From: Aotearoamyces nothofagi
Lineage: Eukaryota > Ascomycota > Leotiomycetes > Leotiales > Tympanidaceae
Assembly: GCA_015345905.1 (NCBI GenBank)
Contig: JADDTR010000022.1
Span: forward strand, 407,542 to 471,541
Length of the DNA: 64,000 bases
Direction: 5' to 3'
Part shown: piece by piece, positions 10,151 to 21,503 of the stretch
Layout: every line of letters starts with the position of its first letter
How positions within the stretch are numbered: the first letter of the stretch is position 1
Notes under the pieces: model-generated
Databases searched by the model: none
Told to the model about the DNA's origin: nothing
Seen by the model: only the letters and a program-made list of their open reading frames with translations
Position numbers and translations under genes: made by a program

Positions 10151-12502
10151 CTACAATGCCTCCACCGTCACATCTCGAGCAATCTCCTTGAACTTAGACG
10201 GCCCCGCCACCTTTGGCCTTCCCTTTCTATCCACCCTCTCATCTCTAGGATCAAACCCACCATTCCCCCAGGTCGCCCACTCGGGAGTTGCCTGGCCCAT
10301 GTAGTCCTCCGGCCTAAAAGGTTCACCGCTCTCCAGGCAGGCAAAGAACTTCTCGTAGTCGATCCTCGTGTGCCACTTTCCCTCCTTCTTGAACCTCTCA
10401 CTCGCAATCAGGATACAGCAACTATGCGCATGCTCAGCCGCAATACCGTACTTGAGACCTCTGCGCTCCAGCGCCGCGTTAATGGCGATTACGAAGGCAC
10501 AGATTTCTTCGTAGAAGGGGACGTTCTCCATGGTCAGCCCGGCACCGGCACTGGACGATGTTCCGCAATAGGTAACGCCTTTGATTTCAACGAAGCAGGG
10601 GAGGCCTTTCTCAATGAGATCAGCATAACCCTCGGCTTCGTCATCGATGTTGAAGCCTTTAACAAGCGTGAGGCGGAACACAGTGCGCTGTTCGAAGCGC
10701 TTTTCGCGCAAGATCTCGAGGCACCTCTGGAAGCGCTCCCAGAAATCGCGGTGGAGTGGCCTGTCGATCTTGCGAAGTGACTCGCGGTTAGAAGCATCGA
10801 TGCTGACATAAAGCTGGGTCACAGGCTGCAGAGCAGCGAGTTGATCGGGGTGCTGTGCATTGCAAACGAGGAATGATGATATGTGCTCCTTGTGGAGCAT
10901 AGCTGTAAACTCGTTGATGTGTGGGTAGAAAATAGGCTCGCCAACTAAACTGAGAGCGCAGTGACGGATACGCATTGCTTCAGCAAAACGTTCAGCGCGT
11001 ACGCCGGGAACGCCACGCATCATTTTGATCTTCTTGTAATGCCCTGCTTTGACACCGTTGAAGATCAGGTCAGGCGGATCAACGACCCAACGCCAGGTTG
11101 TACCAACAGGATTGGTGCCGTGGCGCCAGCAGAATACGCACTTGTTGGAGCAGGACAGCGAGGGTGTTGTCTCCATGCATTGATGGGAAGCAATGCCGTA
11201 AAACGAATATTTATAGCAGGATCCACGACCACGTAATGCAGATTTAGTCCATCGACAAATTTTCACTCCAGAATGGGAGCCCACGATTGTGTAGCCTTGT
11301 TTAGTTAAAGCTGTATAAGTAGGAGACGTCTTTGGCACCATTTCTTTGATAACGGGTGCGGGTGACCGAGCTTTCTTGCTGTATGTCGTAAAGTCTATAG
11401 CGAGAGGCCCTGTAGCGTCTGTCGTTTCGGTGTCTGCTTGCGTCGTCCGCATAATGCGGCCAAGGTCCTCCAAATCATCCATATTGGACTTTTTTTTCGG
11501 TTGTGGTCTTCTCTGTACTCCAGTCTCATCAGATAGTACCTCTCCGTCGTCCTCGTCCACATCTTCAACGTCGCTCTCCACCGCATCACCACTTCCAACC
11601 ACGCCTTCTCCAAGATTTCCATTTTGTGCCAAAGTTTCTAAAACATCCTTCACACCTTCTCTCCATTCCTGAAGGCGGTCGGTATAATCAGTCTTAGTAT
11701 CGCCCATACCCAATGGAAACGCTCTTTTCCGTCCGGTAAGCTTTGCCATCCACTTGTCCACTTCCCTTGCTTGTGAACAAAAGCCTTCAGCCTCTGTCGG
11801 CCAACCTTCTCGGTCTCCAAATCCAAATACAGAGTATCCTAGTAGTGATGATAGCGGGGCAGTGTCAACACGGAAGTCATTGTGTGTCTCCTGTAAATGT
11901 TCGATAAATATATCCATGACCGTATCAATGTTGTAAGAAGGAAGCAAAAGGAGATAGAAATATCTAATGTTTGCATCGCCCTCGCTGGGCTTGGGCGGGT
12001 GGAGGAAGTAGTCATCGTAATCGACGTATGATAGGTCATGGATTTGAGTTTCCAGAAACGAAAAGCTTGCAGAGTCTGGAATCTTCCTTATGGTCTCTGA
12101 AAGCTGAGTAGTAAAAGTTTGTGCGATTCTCTCAGTGCCACCACTAAGGGATGTAAAGAACACTAGGACTTGAAACTTTATATCTCCTTGTATAGCTGGT
12201 ATCTGCGGTTCTTTTAATCCTTTCTTAGAGTTCAGTTTACCAACAACTCGCTTTGGTCCAGTCGGCGTCTTCGCCAGGATGACTTGTTCAACCTTTTCAG
12301 CGGATCCAGTATGCGAGAGGCTCTGCTTTTCTGCCGACAATGCTGGCGAGGAAGGTGGTGGTGTATAGACAATCTTATCCCGACCTACTCGAAGATGCAA
12401 TATCGTCCTTACTGACAGCAATACCGCCAAAGTACAGAGAATGATCGGAATTCGATAGAGATGCCATACTGCAAGAATGTCTGTTGACGAATCAGTAAGC
12501 AC
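10151..12502 (-). CDS. TYW1: tRNA 4-demethylwyosine synthase Tyw1
   Basis: Tyw1 is a radical-SAM enzyme that condenses N1-methylguanosine-37 of tRNA-Phe with pyruvate to form the tricyclic base of wybutosine, using a fused flavodoxin as electron donor. The single exon encodes 783 aa. A hydrophobic segment at residues 12-30 (WHLYRIPIILCTLAVLL) suggests an ER anchor. The flavodoxin-like domain spans about 110-290 (FFTSLSGGTERIAQTF is the FMN loop, FGFGDREGWP follows). An acidic linker follows. The radical-SAM domain carries the cluster motif CSNKCVFC at about 449-456 and the conserved SLVGEPIFYP, SIDASN, FVEIKGVTYCG and EHAHSC segments. The length and order match fungal Tyw1. It begins at the first ATG. 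Confidence 0.95.
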   Translation of the reverse strand: MLTDSSTDILAVWHLYRIPIILCTLAVLLSVRTILHLRVGRDKIVYTPPPSSPALSAEKQSLSHTGSAEKVEQVILAKTPTGPKRVVGKLNSKKGLKEPQIPAIQGDIKFQVLVFFTSLSGGTERIAQTFTTQLSETIRKIPDSASFSFLETQIHDLSYVDYDDYFLHPPKPSEGDANIRYFYLLLLPSYNIDTVMDIFIEHLQETHNDFRVDTAPLSSLLGYSVFGFGDREGWPTEAEGFCSQAREVDKWMAKLTGRKRAFPLGMGDTKTDYTDRLQEWREGVKDVLETLAQNGNLGEGVVGSGDAVESDVEDVDEDDGEVLSDETGVQRRPQPKKKSNMDDLEDLGRIMRTTQADTETTDATGPLAIDFTTYSKKARSPAPVIKEMVPKTSPTYTALTKQGYTIVGSHSGVKICRWTKSALRGRGSCYKYSFYGIASHQCMETTPSLSCSNKCVFCWRHGTNPVGTTWRWVVDPPDLIFNGVKAGHYKKIKMMRGVPGVRAERFAEAMRIRHCALSLVGEPIFYPHINEFTAMLHKEHISSFLVCNAQHPDQLAALQPVTQLYVSIDASNRESLRKIDRPLHRDFWERFQRCLEILREKRFEQRTVFRLTLVKGFNIDDEAEGYADLIEKGLPCFVEIKGVTYCGTSSSAGAGLTMENVPFYEEICAFVIAINAALERRGLKYGIAAEHAHSCCILIASERFKKEGKWHTRIDYEKFFACLESGEPFRPEDYMGQATPEWATWGNGGFDPRDERVDRKGRPKVAGPSKFKEIARDVTVEAL

Positions 12503-13688
12503 AGCAGATTGGATGAATGGTAAAAATGAGAGTCAGGGTTGGCTTACAGTCGACACCCCAGAATGTAAGAGCGTCAACTCCGGACATATTGCAATTGCAG
12601 TTGCAGTGCTATATAGTACGGGTCGAGACGTGGATCTCTCTCTACACGAACACTGTCGTAAAAAGTCCCGGCGGGGCGCGGGGTGTTGGCAGAATAATCC
12701 CTAAAGCGCTAAATACGGCGGCTAAACCTCATGGAGTTAGGTAGCCTCCACCGCCAGACGCGCAGTTGACCTTACATGTTGCTCGCATATCACATCACCT
12801 TAAGTAACCAGCTTGTCTACTAATCAGCCTCCAAAAAGGCAGAGTTCCATAATCCAATGTAGCAAACCAAAGTACGTTACCTTTTTACTGAACTTTGTCT
12901 TTAAAACATAGAGTTTTCCCGTGTAGATAGATGTGTTTTCTTGAGTTGGTCAGAGCAGGAAAATGACACCAAACCACCCCAGACCATTGGAAGCATTATC
13001 CACAGTTTACTCTAGTCTACAGCATCGTGATATTGCTCTCTGTGTTCTTTACAGTGATAGTATAATATAGCAAGGCACTGCGTCATCAGCTTTGTAAAGA
13101 GTAAGTAATGAATAGACTGATTTGCTAGATTAAACCCTTTTTATAATTCATTTGAGGTATCGTATAAAAAAGTCTTCACTCGTTTGAATTGGATAACAAA
13201 GATGCAGAGTGCAGCTCTGAGCTGACTGTAATTCAATATATGTTTGTGACTTGTCACTTCTGGTTGTCGAATATATATATAATATTAATTAAGATTATAT
13301 GTGATTTAGTTTATCTCAAAGACCGAATGAGTCAATGTCACATTAATATTATACCTCAGCATTTTCGAGAAAGCAGTTATGGACAATCTGGCAGATACAG
13401 CAATAAGGCGAAATGTCAACAGCTATGTCTATTCTTTTTCTTATAATGTATTGTTCTCACTAGGCATACCGAATCAGTCACGTAAGGCTTTATCTCCATG
13501 GATCATCGCAGATACGCTTAATTTTTGTAATACAAATGCAATGCTTTCATTTTCGGTCGTACAAGCGCAATAAAACACAGCAAGTTGCTTAAGAGCAACG
13601 CTCGCTGGCACATCTAGCCAGCCATCTTCGAACACAATATGCAAGAACTATGCCATGATAGCTACTGATACAATAGTGTACACTGACT
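12503..13688. other. Intergenic, TYW1 upstream region
   Basis: About 1.2 kb lies between the TYW1 start and the 3' end of the GYF-domain gene. The left 250 bp is GC-rich and likely the TYW1 promoter. The rest is AT-rich with only short frames that lack splice signals or protein-like composition. I see no further gene. Confidence 0.4.
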
Positions 13689-16600
13689 TCATTTACGTCC
13701 CTTCTTCTTGTTAGGCACGACCTTGAAGCCAGCTGTAGGTTCTTCCTTTGGAGGACCCTTCTTCGCAACCTCACTCCATCCTCCGGCCCCAGCACCCTTG
13801 GGGTCGCTAGCAGTCGAGAAGCCCATGCTGGATGCAGGTTCCACGATGCCCTTCTCGGCCTGCCTCTTTCGACGGAGGAACTCCTCGGCGAAACGACGAC
13901 CATCCATGAGTTGGGAATTTGCATAAACACTGTCGGCAATAACACCAGCCTCCGGCGGAAACTCAGCTAGCATTTGGACAAATTCGTCGACTGCAATCTT
14001 GGTTAGCAATGCTTTGTGACTAGATTTAAAAACAGAGGAGGGGGGGGGGGGGGTGGGGGGGCTTTACCATTGATGTCAGAATGCAGACCCTTGGCTAGAG
14101 CATTTTTAGCCCATTTGGTAAATTCAAGATGGGCATTACTCGCACCGCTTTGTCCAGTCAATGCAGCACTAGTTGTCGTGACCCGCGCAGTTGTGGCAAG
14201 AGGCTTGGCAGCCTTAGGAGTGACAGCTGCGGATACTGACACAGTGCTAGCAGCGCGAACAGTTGGAACAGGGGTAGAAGCTGCAGAACCGGTAGGGATC
14301 TTAGCCTTTCCACTAGAACCGACCGTCGACCAACTACCACCTGTCGCAGGACCATTCGTAGATTTGCTAGCTAGCTCAGCGTATCGCTTTCCACCTGAAG
14401 GCTGTCCAGGTGATACTGTAGCTGTACCTGCGGTTGCAAGCTTCTGCTGCTTCCGAAGCTCCTCCTCTTTTTGAATATCGGCAAGCGTCTTCTTGCTAGC
14501 TGCTGAAGTAGTGGTAGGAGTCTGAGCCTTGACCGTTGTAGCTTTTGCCCAAGCAGAGGGTGTACTAGCTGGAACAGCTGGCGAGACACTACTGCCCCAG
14601 GTGGATGTGGTTGGCAGCCCAGGAGCGGCGGCGACGACTGGCTGGACGCGTAGCTCTTGTTCTAGCAGAGCACGGCGAGTAGCAGCTGCAGCCTCCTCAA
14701 CCTTGGCAGCCTTCTTCGCCTCAGACTCCTGAATCTCTTTCAAAGAAGGACCTTTGGGGGCCTCAATTGGTTCCTTGGCCCATGGAGCTACCGATGGAAC
14801 GGGTGCAGTGGTCTCTGGAGTTCCAGAGCGTGATCTGGAGCTAATATTCAGGGCTTCAGGTAGGGTAGAGCGGCCTCGCTGCGCCGTCGGAGCTGGCAAA
14901 GGAGTTGTGGACTGAGGTGGAGGGAAAGGCACGGGAAGGCCAACACTAACCTTGCCCCATGGTGACTCGGGCTGAGGGGCAGGAGTTTGCTTAGCAGAGG
15001 CAGCCTTTTGGACTTGCTGGGTTAGTGACAGAACCTCTGTTTCCTTATGCCCAGGCTTCTCTTCGGCCTGCGCCTCCCTGGCGCCTTGGAATGACTGTGC
15101 CTGTTGGCGTTGATGTGGTGGGCCAATGGGATCACCTGACGCCACTGCTGATTGCTGCAGCAAGCCTTGTTCTAGATCATGCTGAGCCCTCAATTGCTCA
15201 AATTCGCGAAGGCGTGCCTTGAATCCTTGAGGATCATTCTGACGAAGCTGTTCCATCCTTGCGGCATCACGTTGAGCATCTTGCGAGAACATCGGGGCAG
15301 CTTGCTGAGCCTGCGATGTTTGGGTGGTCGGTGCAGCGGCACTAAAAGCTTGTTGTCGTTCTTGAAGACTTAGTCGCGCCACCTCGTCTTCCCTGAAGTA
15401 TTCGGGCGGTGGTCCCATGGCTCCTGGGACGGGTGCTTGACGAGCATTGGCGTCAAAAAAGCTTGAGACGCCTTGCGGTCCCTGAGTAGGCATGCCGATA
15501 GGAGAAGTGACGCTACTGAAGCTAGGTTGGCTTTGCAAGCTGTGCGCGCTGGAGTGATGATGCAGCGCAACGGGAAGCGCTCCCTGCATTTGCATCTGCT
15601 TCATGTTAACCTGTTGATGGGTAAGAAATTCTCTCTGGCGAGCCATAAGATACTGCTCTTCTTGCTTTCGTCTCTCGAGATTGTTCTGCTGCTCTGCAGT
15701 TAATGTTGTACCGAAGCTTGGGAAAGCGCCTGCAAAAGGAGGTTGAACGGAGCCTGGTTGCGGTACAGCAGCGCCAGATGTAGATGCAGACGGAGCAAAC
15801 GGAGCCCCAGGCTGCGTTGCAGCAGGACCATGTGGTACACCAATCTGTGGTACTAGGAAAGGTTCACGAGAATTGCCAATGCGGCGAATAAGCTGTCCTA
15901 GAGGCTCAAACTCGGCATCCTCCACCTTTTTGACAGATAAATCTGCGGTAAAAAAAGATGCCTTATACCAGTCGTGCATCTCGAGACCCGACCAAGGACC
16001 CTGCGTTTGGCCTTGAGGGTCAAGGTATACCCATCTCATACGATCTGGCATGACCATTGTACGCTGTTGTGTTTGTGGCAATTGGTTAGAGGCCGAGTCT
16101 GAAGAACCCTGAGATTGCTGATGGCTTTGTCCAGGACCAAGGGCTTGCGAATACAATTGTGGAGCTTGAGACGTTGAATTGCCTGGTGCCTGCGTGGTAT
16201 CAGCTGATGAGAACGGTCCTTGACCTCTCGACTCTGATTGCGGAAATAAATCTTCAAAGACTCCTCTTCCTGCTCGCATTGGACTATCGGTATCTCTGGA
16301 TGGTGCGAATGCATTTCTACCTATAGTACCAAATGCGTTATTTTGTTTTTGGTCGCCGCTCTCACCTAATATATCATTCTCGCCAGTGCCATGCATTTGT
16401 GCTTGCATGGCAGCGGGGAAGAGCGAGCCAAGCTTACTACCGCGACCGATGGTGTTGGGACCAGACATGCTGCCAGAGGAAGCCGGCCCAAATGCGCCAC
16501 CAAGACCACTTAGGTTGGGAGATTGCAAGTCGCCCATGGGGCCAAAGATAGAGTTTCCGAAAGCGCCTTGGAAACCAGATCTCTCACGGTCTGGTGTACC

Positions 16601-18578
16601 TGTCGGGTTTGCACTCGTTGGCCAGCCACTCAATCCACCCAGTCCGCCAAGGCTAGAGAGACCACCGAGAGCTGGGAAACCTTTTGTAGCGCCGACACTG
16701 GATGTTTGACTGCGATCACTACCATCAAATTGGCCGCTTACGAACCCTCTTGGCAATGTGCCATGATTATTATGTCCATGTTCCGGGATGCCACCAAGAC
16801 CCAGGTTGCGTAGGTTATGTGTTGCTTCACTGCCGTTGCTTCCATCATCTGCATCATCCCTGTGGTTACGCTCGTCGGGTGGACTTGCGTAAGGATTGGT
16901 CTCGGTTGGGCTGAAAGCTTCATGGACGCCACCGTGCTGGCCTTGAGGTGTCTGATTAATTCCTTGTCGCTGTAACGAATCTCGGAAGCTAGATAGATCA
17001 GACATCCCGAAATCGCTAGATATCTGACGAGTAGGAGTGTCCAGACCAGGAGCTCGACGTTGCTGCTGTAAGGGTGGACTATCATCCTGACCACCTCCAA
17101 GAGCTGCGCTTCCGCCTTGGACTGGTTCATCACCAAAAGGATCTGCGTCAGGACGTGGCTGAGATCTCCATGTCCTTGCATAATCCGCAGGTTTCGAGAT
17201 TTCTTCAGAGCTATCCTTCTGCATGAGATGCGCAAGACGACTTTCGCCTCTGTTGCTTCCAAATCCGGGTCTCTTCTCGCCAGGAGTGTCTGGCTGTCCC
17301 GAGCTTCCAGGTATTGCTGTGAAGCTTCCAAAATTTCCCATTGGCGAGAGATTTGCGCTCGGGGTAGCATTTCCCCATGGTGAAGGAGGTCCATTTCCAA
17401 GGCCACTGCCGCCAGTATTACTGCGCATCAAGCCTCCGAAGGGTAAGGCCGACTTTGAAGGCCCATTGCCAATGGAACCATCATCAACCCGATCATCTGT
17501 AGCATCGTTCGGCTTTCGGCTGAAGAATGGAGATGGCTCGTCACGACTGAATCTTCCACCAACTCCAGGTGAAGCCAACGACCCATATGGGATAGCCTCG
17601 CTGGTCTCTCTACGGCGAATTCCAGGCCGTGAAGAGGTAGGAGAAGTTAGACCGAAGCCCGTGACTCCCCCCTGAGCGTGCGAAACAGACGTCTTCCTTC
17701 CGTTGGCTGTAGAGCTAGTGACACTTTGATCCTTGATCTGGTTCTGAGGAGGAGGCTTTAGAGGAGAATTAACATCACCAGCAAATATCTATAAAATATT
17801 AGCAACGCAAGAGGGTAGAAGGCGCGGAGGCACTCACTGTTTTCTCCAGAGATGACATCTCCTCTAGGCCAATAGGCTGGACCTGGCCGCTCTGGTCCCA
17901 ACAAATTTCCGGTCCATGATTGTGGTCTCTTGAATCCGAACTTTTGCCCCAGCCACGTCCACGTGTGCCGTTTTGGTGTGCGGGATCCCAGTTGTTCACA
18001 AACAGTCTTGCTACATCGCTATTCAATTCATCCAAAGCCTGCTGCGCTTTGTAAATATCTAGTAGTTTGCTCTTTGAATATCGAAGCTCCATATTCGATT
18101 CAGGCCCTGGATGCCCATACTGTTGCGACTGTGCAAACGCTGATTCCGCTGTAGATATGGGATTTGGTTGATCAACTGTGGCAGACTGTTGCACAGCTGT
18201 ACCGTGAGGTGTGGTTGACGAGCGGCGAAGTGTTAAAGTACCATTCGAAGACCTAGTATCCTTTCTCGACCTGAGGGAAAAGTTAGCAAGTGGCTGGTCC
18301 GCTCGTCAAGTTACGGAGACTGCCTCAAGCCGCACAGCACGTGCTGTACAACGTCCTCTGAACCAGCAGCTACAACGCAAGACAGTAGCAAAGACCCAAT
18401 ATGATCCCAGAAGGTGGCCATGGTATGGCACGAGTGGATTGTGCAGGTTCGTAACAAGGGTCACAACGTACCAATCCCCGCTTCCTCGCGGTTCACCTCT
18501 CCCACTTCCTCTGCTGTCACGATTTGAGGACTGCCCTGCCGCGGCAGATGCAAAGCTCGATGGCATATGTGAAGGCAT
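13689..18578 (-). CDS. GYF-domain protein (GIGYF/Smy2/Syh1 type)
   Basis: Four exons (18472-18578, 17838-18270, 14068-17788, 13689-13990) join in phase to about 1520 aa. The GYF domain lies at roughly residues 762-825 (MRWVYLDPQGQTQGPW, MHDWYKASFF, LGQLIRRIGN). It is the module that binds proline-rich PPG-Phi ligands. The rest is Gln/Pro/Ser-rich with a coiled-coil-prone stretch (LERRKQEEQYLMARQREFL). A conserved C-terminal helical block follows (LEFTKWAKNAL, VDEFVQMLAEFP), and a basic tail ends KKKGRK. Proteins of this type (yeast Smy2/Syh1, human GIGYF2) act in mRNA quality control and translational repression. The N-terminal region contains a conserved YSKSKLLDIYKAQ motif, known from GIGYF proteins as the 4EHP/eIF4E-binding type (YxxxxLLD). 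The last intron (13991-14067) starts with a G/C homopolymer. Confidence 0.9.
14040..14061. repeat. Poly-G/poly-C tract inside a GYF-gene intron
   Basis: A run of twelve or more G with a single T interruption lies in the last intron of the GYF-domain gene, a few bases after the donor site when read on the minus strand. If the intron is retained, the frame reads a run of prolines. Confidence 0.85.
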
Positions 18579-20749
18579 TATAAAAGGTTCGTAGATTCCA
18601 CGGCTTATTTGGTAGAGCTGGAAATGCTGTGTTCGTTTCGACTAGGTCGCGAAGATCGAAGGACGCGAGAAAACTGCAGTTAAAAAGCTCAAAGAGGGCT
18701 GAAAGTCTTCAAAGGCTATGATAGATACGATTATAAACAAGAACCGCGTGGTATTGCGGAGTTCGGATTTGTTGCTTGAGAGATATGGGGGTCTTGGATA
18801 CTTGTCAAAAGTGTCGACGCTTTTCTCGAGAAATTGAAGAACGAGATGTGTAGACTGACGAGCACGCTAACTTCGCGCGAACTTTAGAACTCAAGCATTC
18901 AGGAACGCGAAAAGGTACCACCGTACCCACTATCCCTGAACTCATGAACTCTCACCATTTCCCTTGCAACCGGATATTTAGCATTGACCACTTCAGCATG
19001 GGTAGGAAATATAAAGTTGATTGTGCCCTAAAACATCACACATCTCGATATAAGATAGCTGCTGGTAAGTAAGACATGGTACGGAAGTACTGTACATGAT
19101 GCAGTCCTGTGCGCTTCATACAGCTCCAGAACACAAACTGGAGCTCTTGTAACACCTCAAAGCATGCCTTCATCCCGTCTCGATCATGTGGACTCCCTGT
19201 TCTCTACTCGCAGCGGTTCGCTCGTGACTTCAGCATTTCAGCCCGCCCGCTACGTTGCGGAGCAATCCAGCTCGGGATAGATGATTTCATAATGTCATTA
19301 AGATTCGAGTAGTTCATCAGCAGAAACCTTTCTAATGTTGTACGGTGTTCGGTGCGGGGACGATGGGCATCTGCATGCTACTGATTCGCCATTAAAGATG
19401 CCAGGAGAAGTGCGGAGTTTGCTTGCGGGTCTCTCTCTCCTATGCTGCCACGTCACGCCGCATCTCCATGATCCGTCACGTTTTATTATCTTTATCTAGA
19501 TACCGAGTCTCAGTATTACCCAGTCACCCTTTTCAGCCTCATAATAGGCACTTTCAAGTACTTGGGTTTTCTATTTTGTACTTCGTTGGCTAGAGACATA
19601 TTGGCTATCGGCCATGGATTCCCAAAGCCTTCATTGATTGTGATGGCTAGCACTGTTCTCCAGGTTACTGGCAGATATGTTTGATTGCAGTGGAAGGTCA
19701 AAAGCAGCAAAAAGAACATCCCAAGAAGACCGAAGGCAAAACCTGGCTCTATATTTGAGGTATCCCCCAAGTTACCTGCAACTTGGTATATTTTTAGACA
19801 TTTCTGGTAGATGTATATGTTAATATCGGTACAACCCACAATGATATCTTAAAGGCCAAATGCAGTATTTAATTATTGCTCTACATGTGTGGGCATAACC
19901 GGCGGAAGCACAAGGCCATCTCATCTGTATGCGAGGAAATCGCTTCCCTGGTAATATAAAGACATCTCAATTCAAAGGTCTCTGCGGACTGGGCTGTGGC
20001 TGAAGTCATCGCGTTTGTCCCCTCCTTCTGCGGAATGACACATAGGCTATAACGGGATTCGGACCTGTAGCTATCTAGAATCCACCGATGAAAGCCGGGT
20101 GCCAAGCATGCTGGGAGGTTAGGGCATGATAACGAAAGTTACCGCCAAGGGTGCAATGATGCTTTGTTAGATCCTAGCTACAATGCATCGCCGTATGGGC
20201 ATATGATATATTAGTACCGTACAGTCCAGAGGAGTATAGCATAGTATAGATATGCACGGCCGAACTTCACAGCACAAATGAATGCTATGCGTCGGGGCAC
20301 AAAGGCGCAGAAGCCCACCTGCTGTAAATCTAGTAGGCGCCGCTTCAGGCCAGATATGTATGTACAGTACATCTTCATTTGGGCCATGCCATGACTAGCG
20401 AGCGAAAGCCCCATCGCCGATGCCATGCCTGCAAGAGAGCTTCGAGTTAGCAATACAGCCATGATACGATACGGTACTGTAAATGTAAAGTCGGCCCTTG
20501 CAGAAGGTCCCAGAGGAGCAGTAATAGCCAGTAATGCATCGAGGCCAGGATTGGCTCGACGATACTCGTAGGACCTGTGCAGCACTGTGAGCGCCGTGGG
20601 CACGAGTGCCAATGCCCGTCCGCACCAGGCACACGAGGGCAGGTACTGTGCGCCAAACGACCAGCGCAGCCCTACAGCGCATGCGAGGGCCCCGAGCTTC
20701 CGTGCCCCCGTTGCTGGGAACGCGGACGGGAGATCTCCAGCCTTGCCCG

Positions 20750-20772
20750 CCGTGGCCGTGGCCGTGGCCGTG
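20750..20772. repeat. CGTGGC microsatellite
   Basis: The 6-bp unit CGTGGC is repeated about four times in GC-rich intergenic DNA. Confidence 0.8.
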
Positions 20773-20997
20773 GAGACGCAGTAAAATTGCGGCGTACGAG
20801 TACTCCCGTGCATACCCACGATACCATACCCGTCCGAGGGTCCTGTGCGAGTAGTGCACAGCATGCAGCTCGACTCGCTGCGCAATGTCGTCAGCTACCC
20901 GCTTCCGCAACGTCGAACATGCCACGCCTTGTCCGAGGCTGCAAATGCTCCAGCCACGCGGGCGGGGCCATGGCCGCGACTCCACGACGACGCTGAA

Positions 20998-21033
20998 AAT
21001 ATGGAATATGGAATATGAAATATGGAATATGGA
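20998..21033. repeat. ATATGGA tandem repeat
   Basis: The 7-bp unit AATATGG is repeated about five times with one variant copy (AATATGA). It lies in the non-coding region upstream of the glycine-zipper gene. Confidence 0.85.
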
Positions 21034-21065
21034 ACGCAGGGAATTCTAGCCGTCGTCCATCAACC

Positions 21066-21117
21066 GACCGAGGCTGTGCAGCTGTGCGGCTGTGCAGCTG
21101 GGCGGCTGTGCGGCGTG
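21066..21117. repeat. GCTGTGCG/GCTGTGCA tandem repeat
   Basis: Six near-copies of an 8-bp unit GCTGTGCR form a GC-rich tandem repeat in the intergenic region. Confidence 0.75.
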
Positions 21118-21503
21118 CAGGGCAGGCTGTGGCATCCAGCGCTGCCGGAGGGTCATCTGGCCGGCACGGCATGCTGGCCCAGCACCCCGCCGTGCAGGCT
21201 AACCAACAATGCCATGGTGACCTCGTGTGCGCCTCAAGAGGTGTGGCCATTGTGCATTTTGATTGACTCACGACCCCAGGACGCAGATGGCGATGATGCC
21301 GTAAGCCGAGGCCGCCTCAGCCTCCTGCGTTGGTGGATGCAAGGTATTTAATTATCCAGCACCCCGTTGCCGTCTTCTCTTCTGCCTCTTCAAACCATTC
21401 ATCACTGACAACCCATCAGCATCGTCAGTACCTATCCATCATTGAGGTATTAGGCAAAACAACACTCGACCACTTATCAGCAAAGCCAACGTTTCGAATC
21501 GAC

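Larger units (their letters stand above)
18579..21503. other. Gene-poor divergent region
   Basis: About 2.9 kb separates the GYF-domain gene and the glycine-zipper gene. From 20500 to 21300 it is GC-rich with short tandem repeats. The longer open frames here (for example 20211-20885 minus) overlap others on both strands, lack family signatures and use non-ATG or arbitrary starts. A patch at 19516-19760 (minus) has fairly protein-like composition but no ATG or partner exon that I can support. A TATA-like TATTTAATTA lies near 21349, about 155 bp before the glycine-zipper gene. Confidence 0.4.

Noticed and set aside
19516-19839. Minus-strand frame with a hydrophobic, protein-like segment
   Set aside because: It begins at a non-ATG codon and I found no upstream exon that joins in phase with good splice signals; kept only as a note.
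20211-20985. Overlapping minus-strand frames of 196 and 224 codons
   Set aside because: They overlap each other and plus-strand frames in GC-rich DNA, have no family signature and contain simple repeats.
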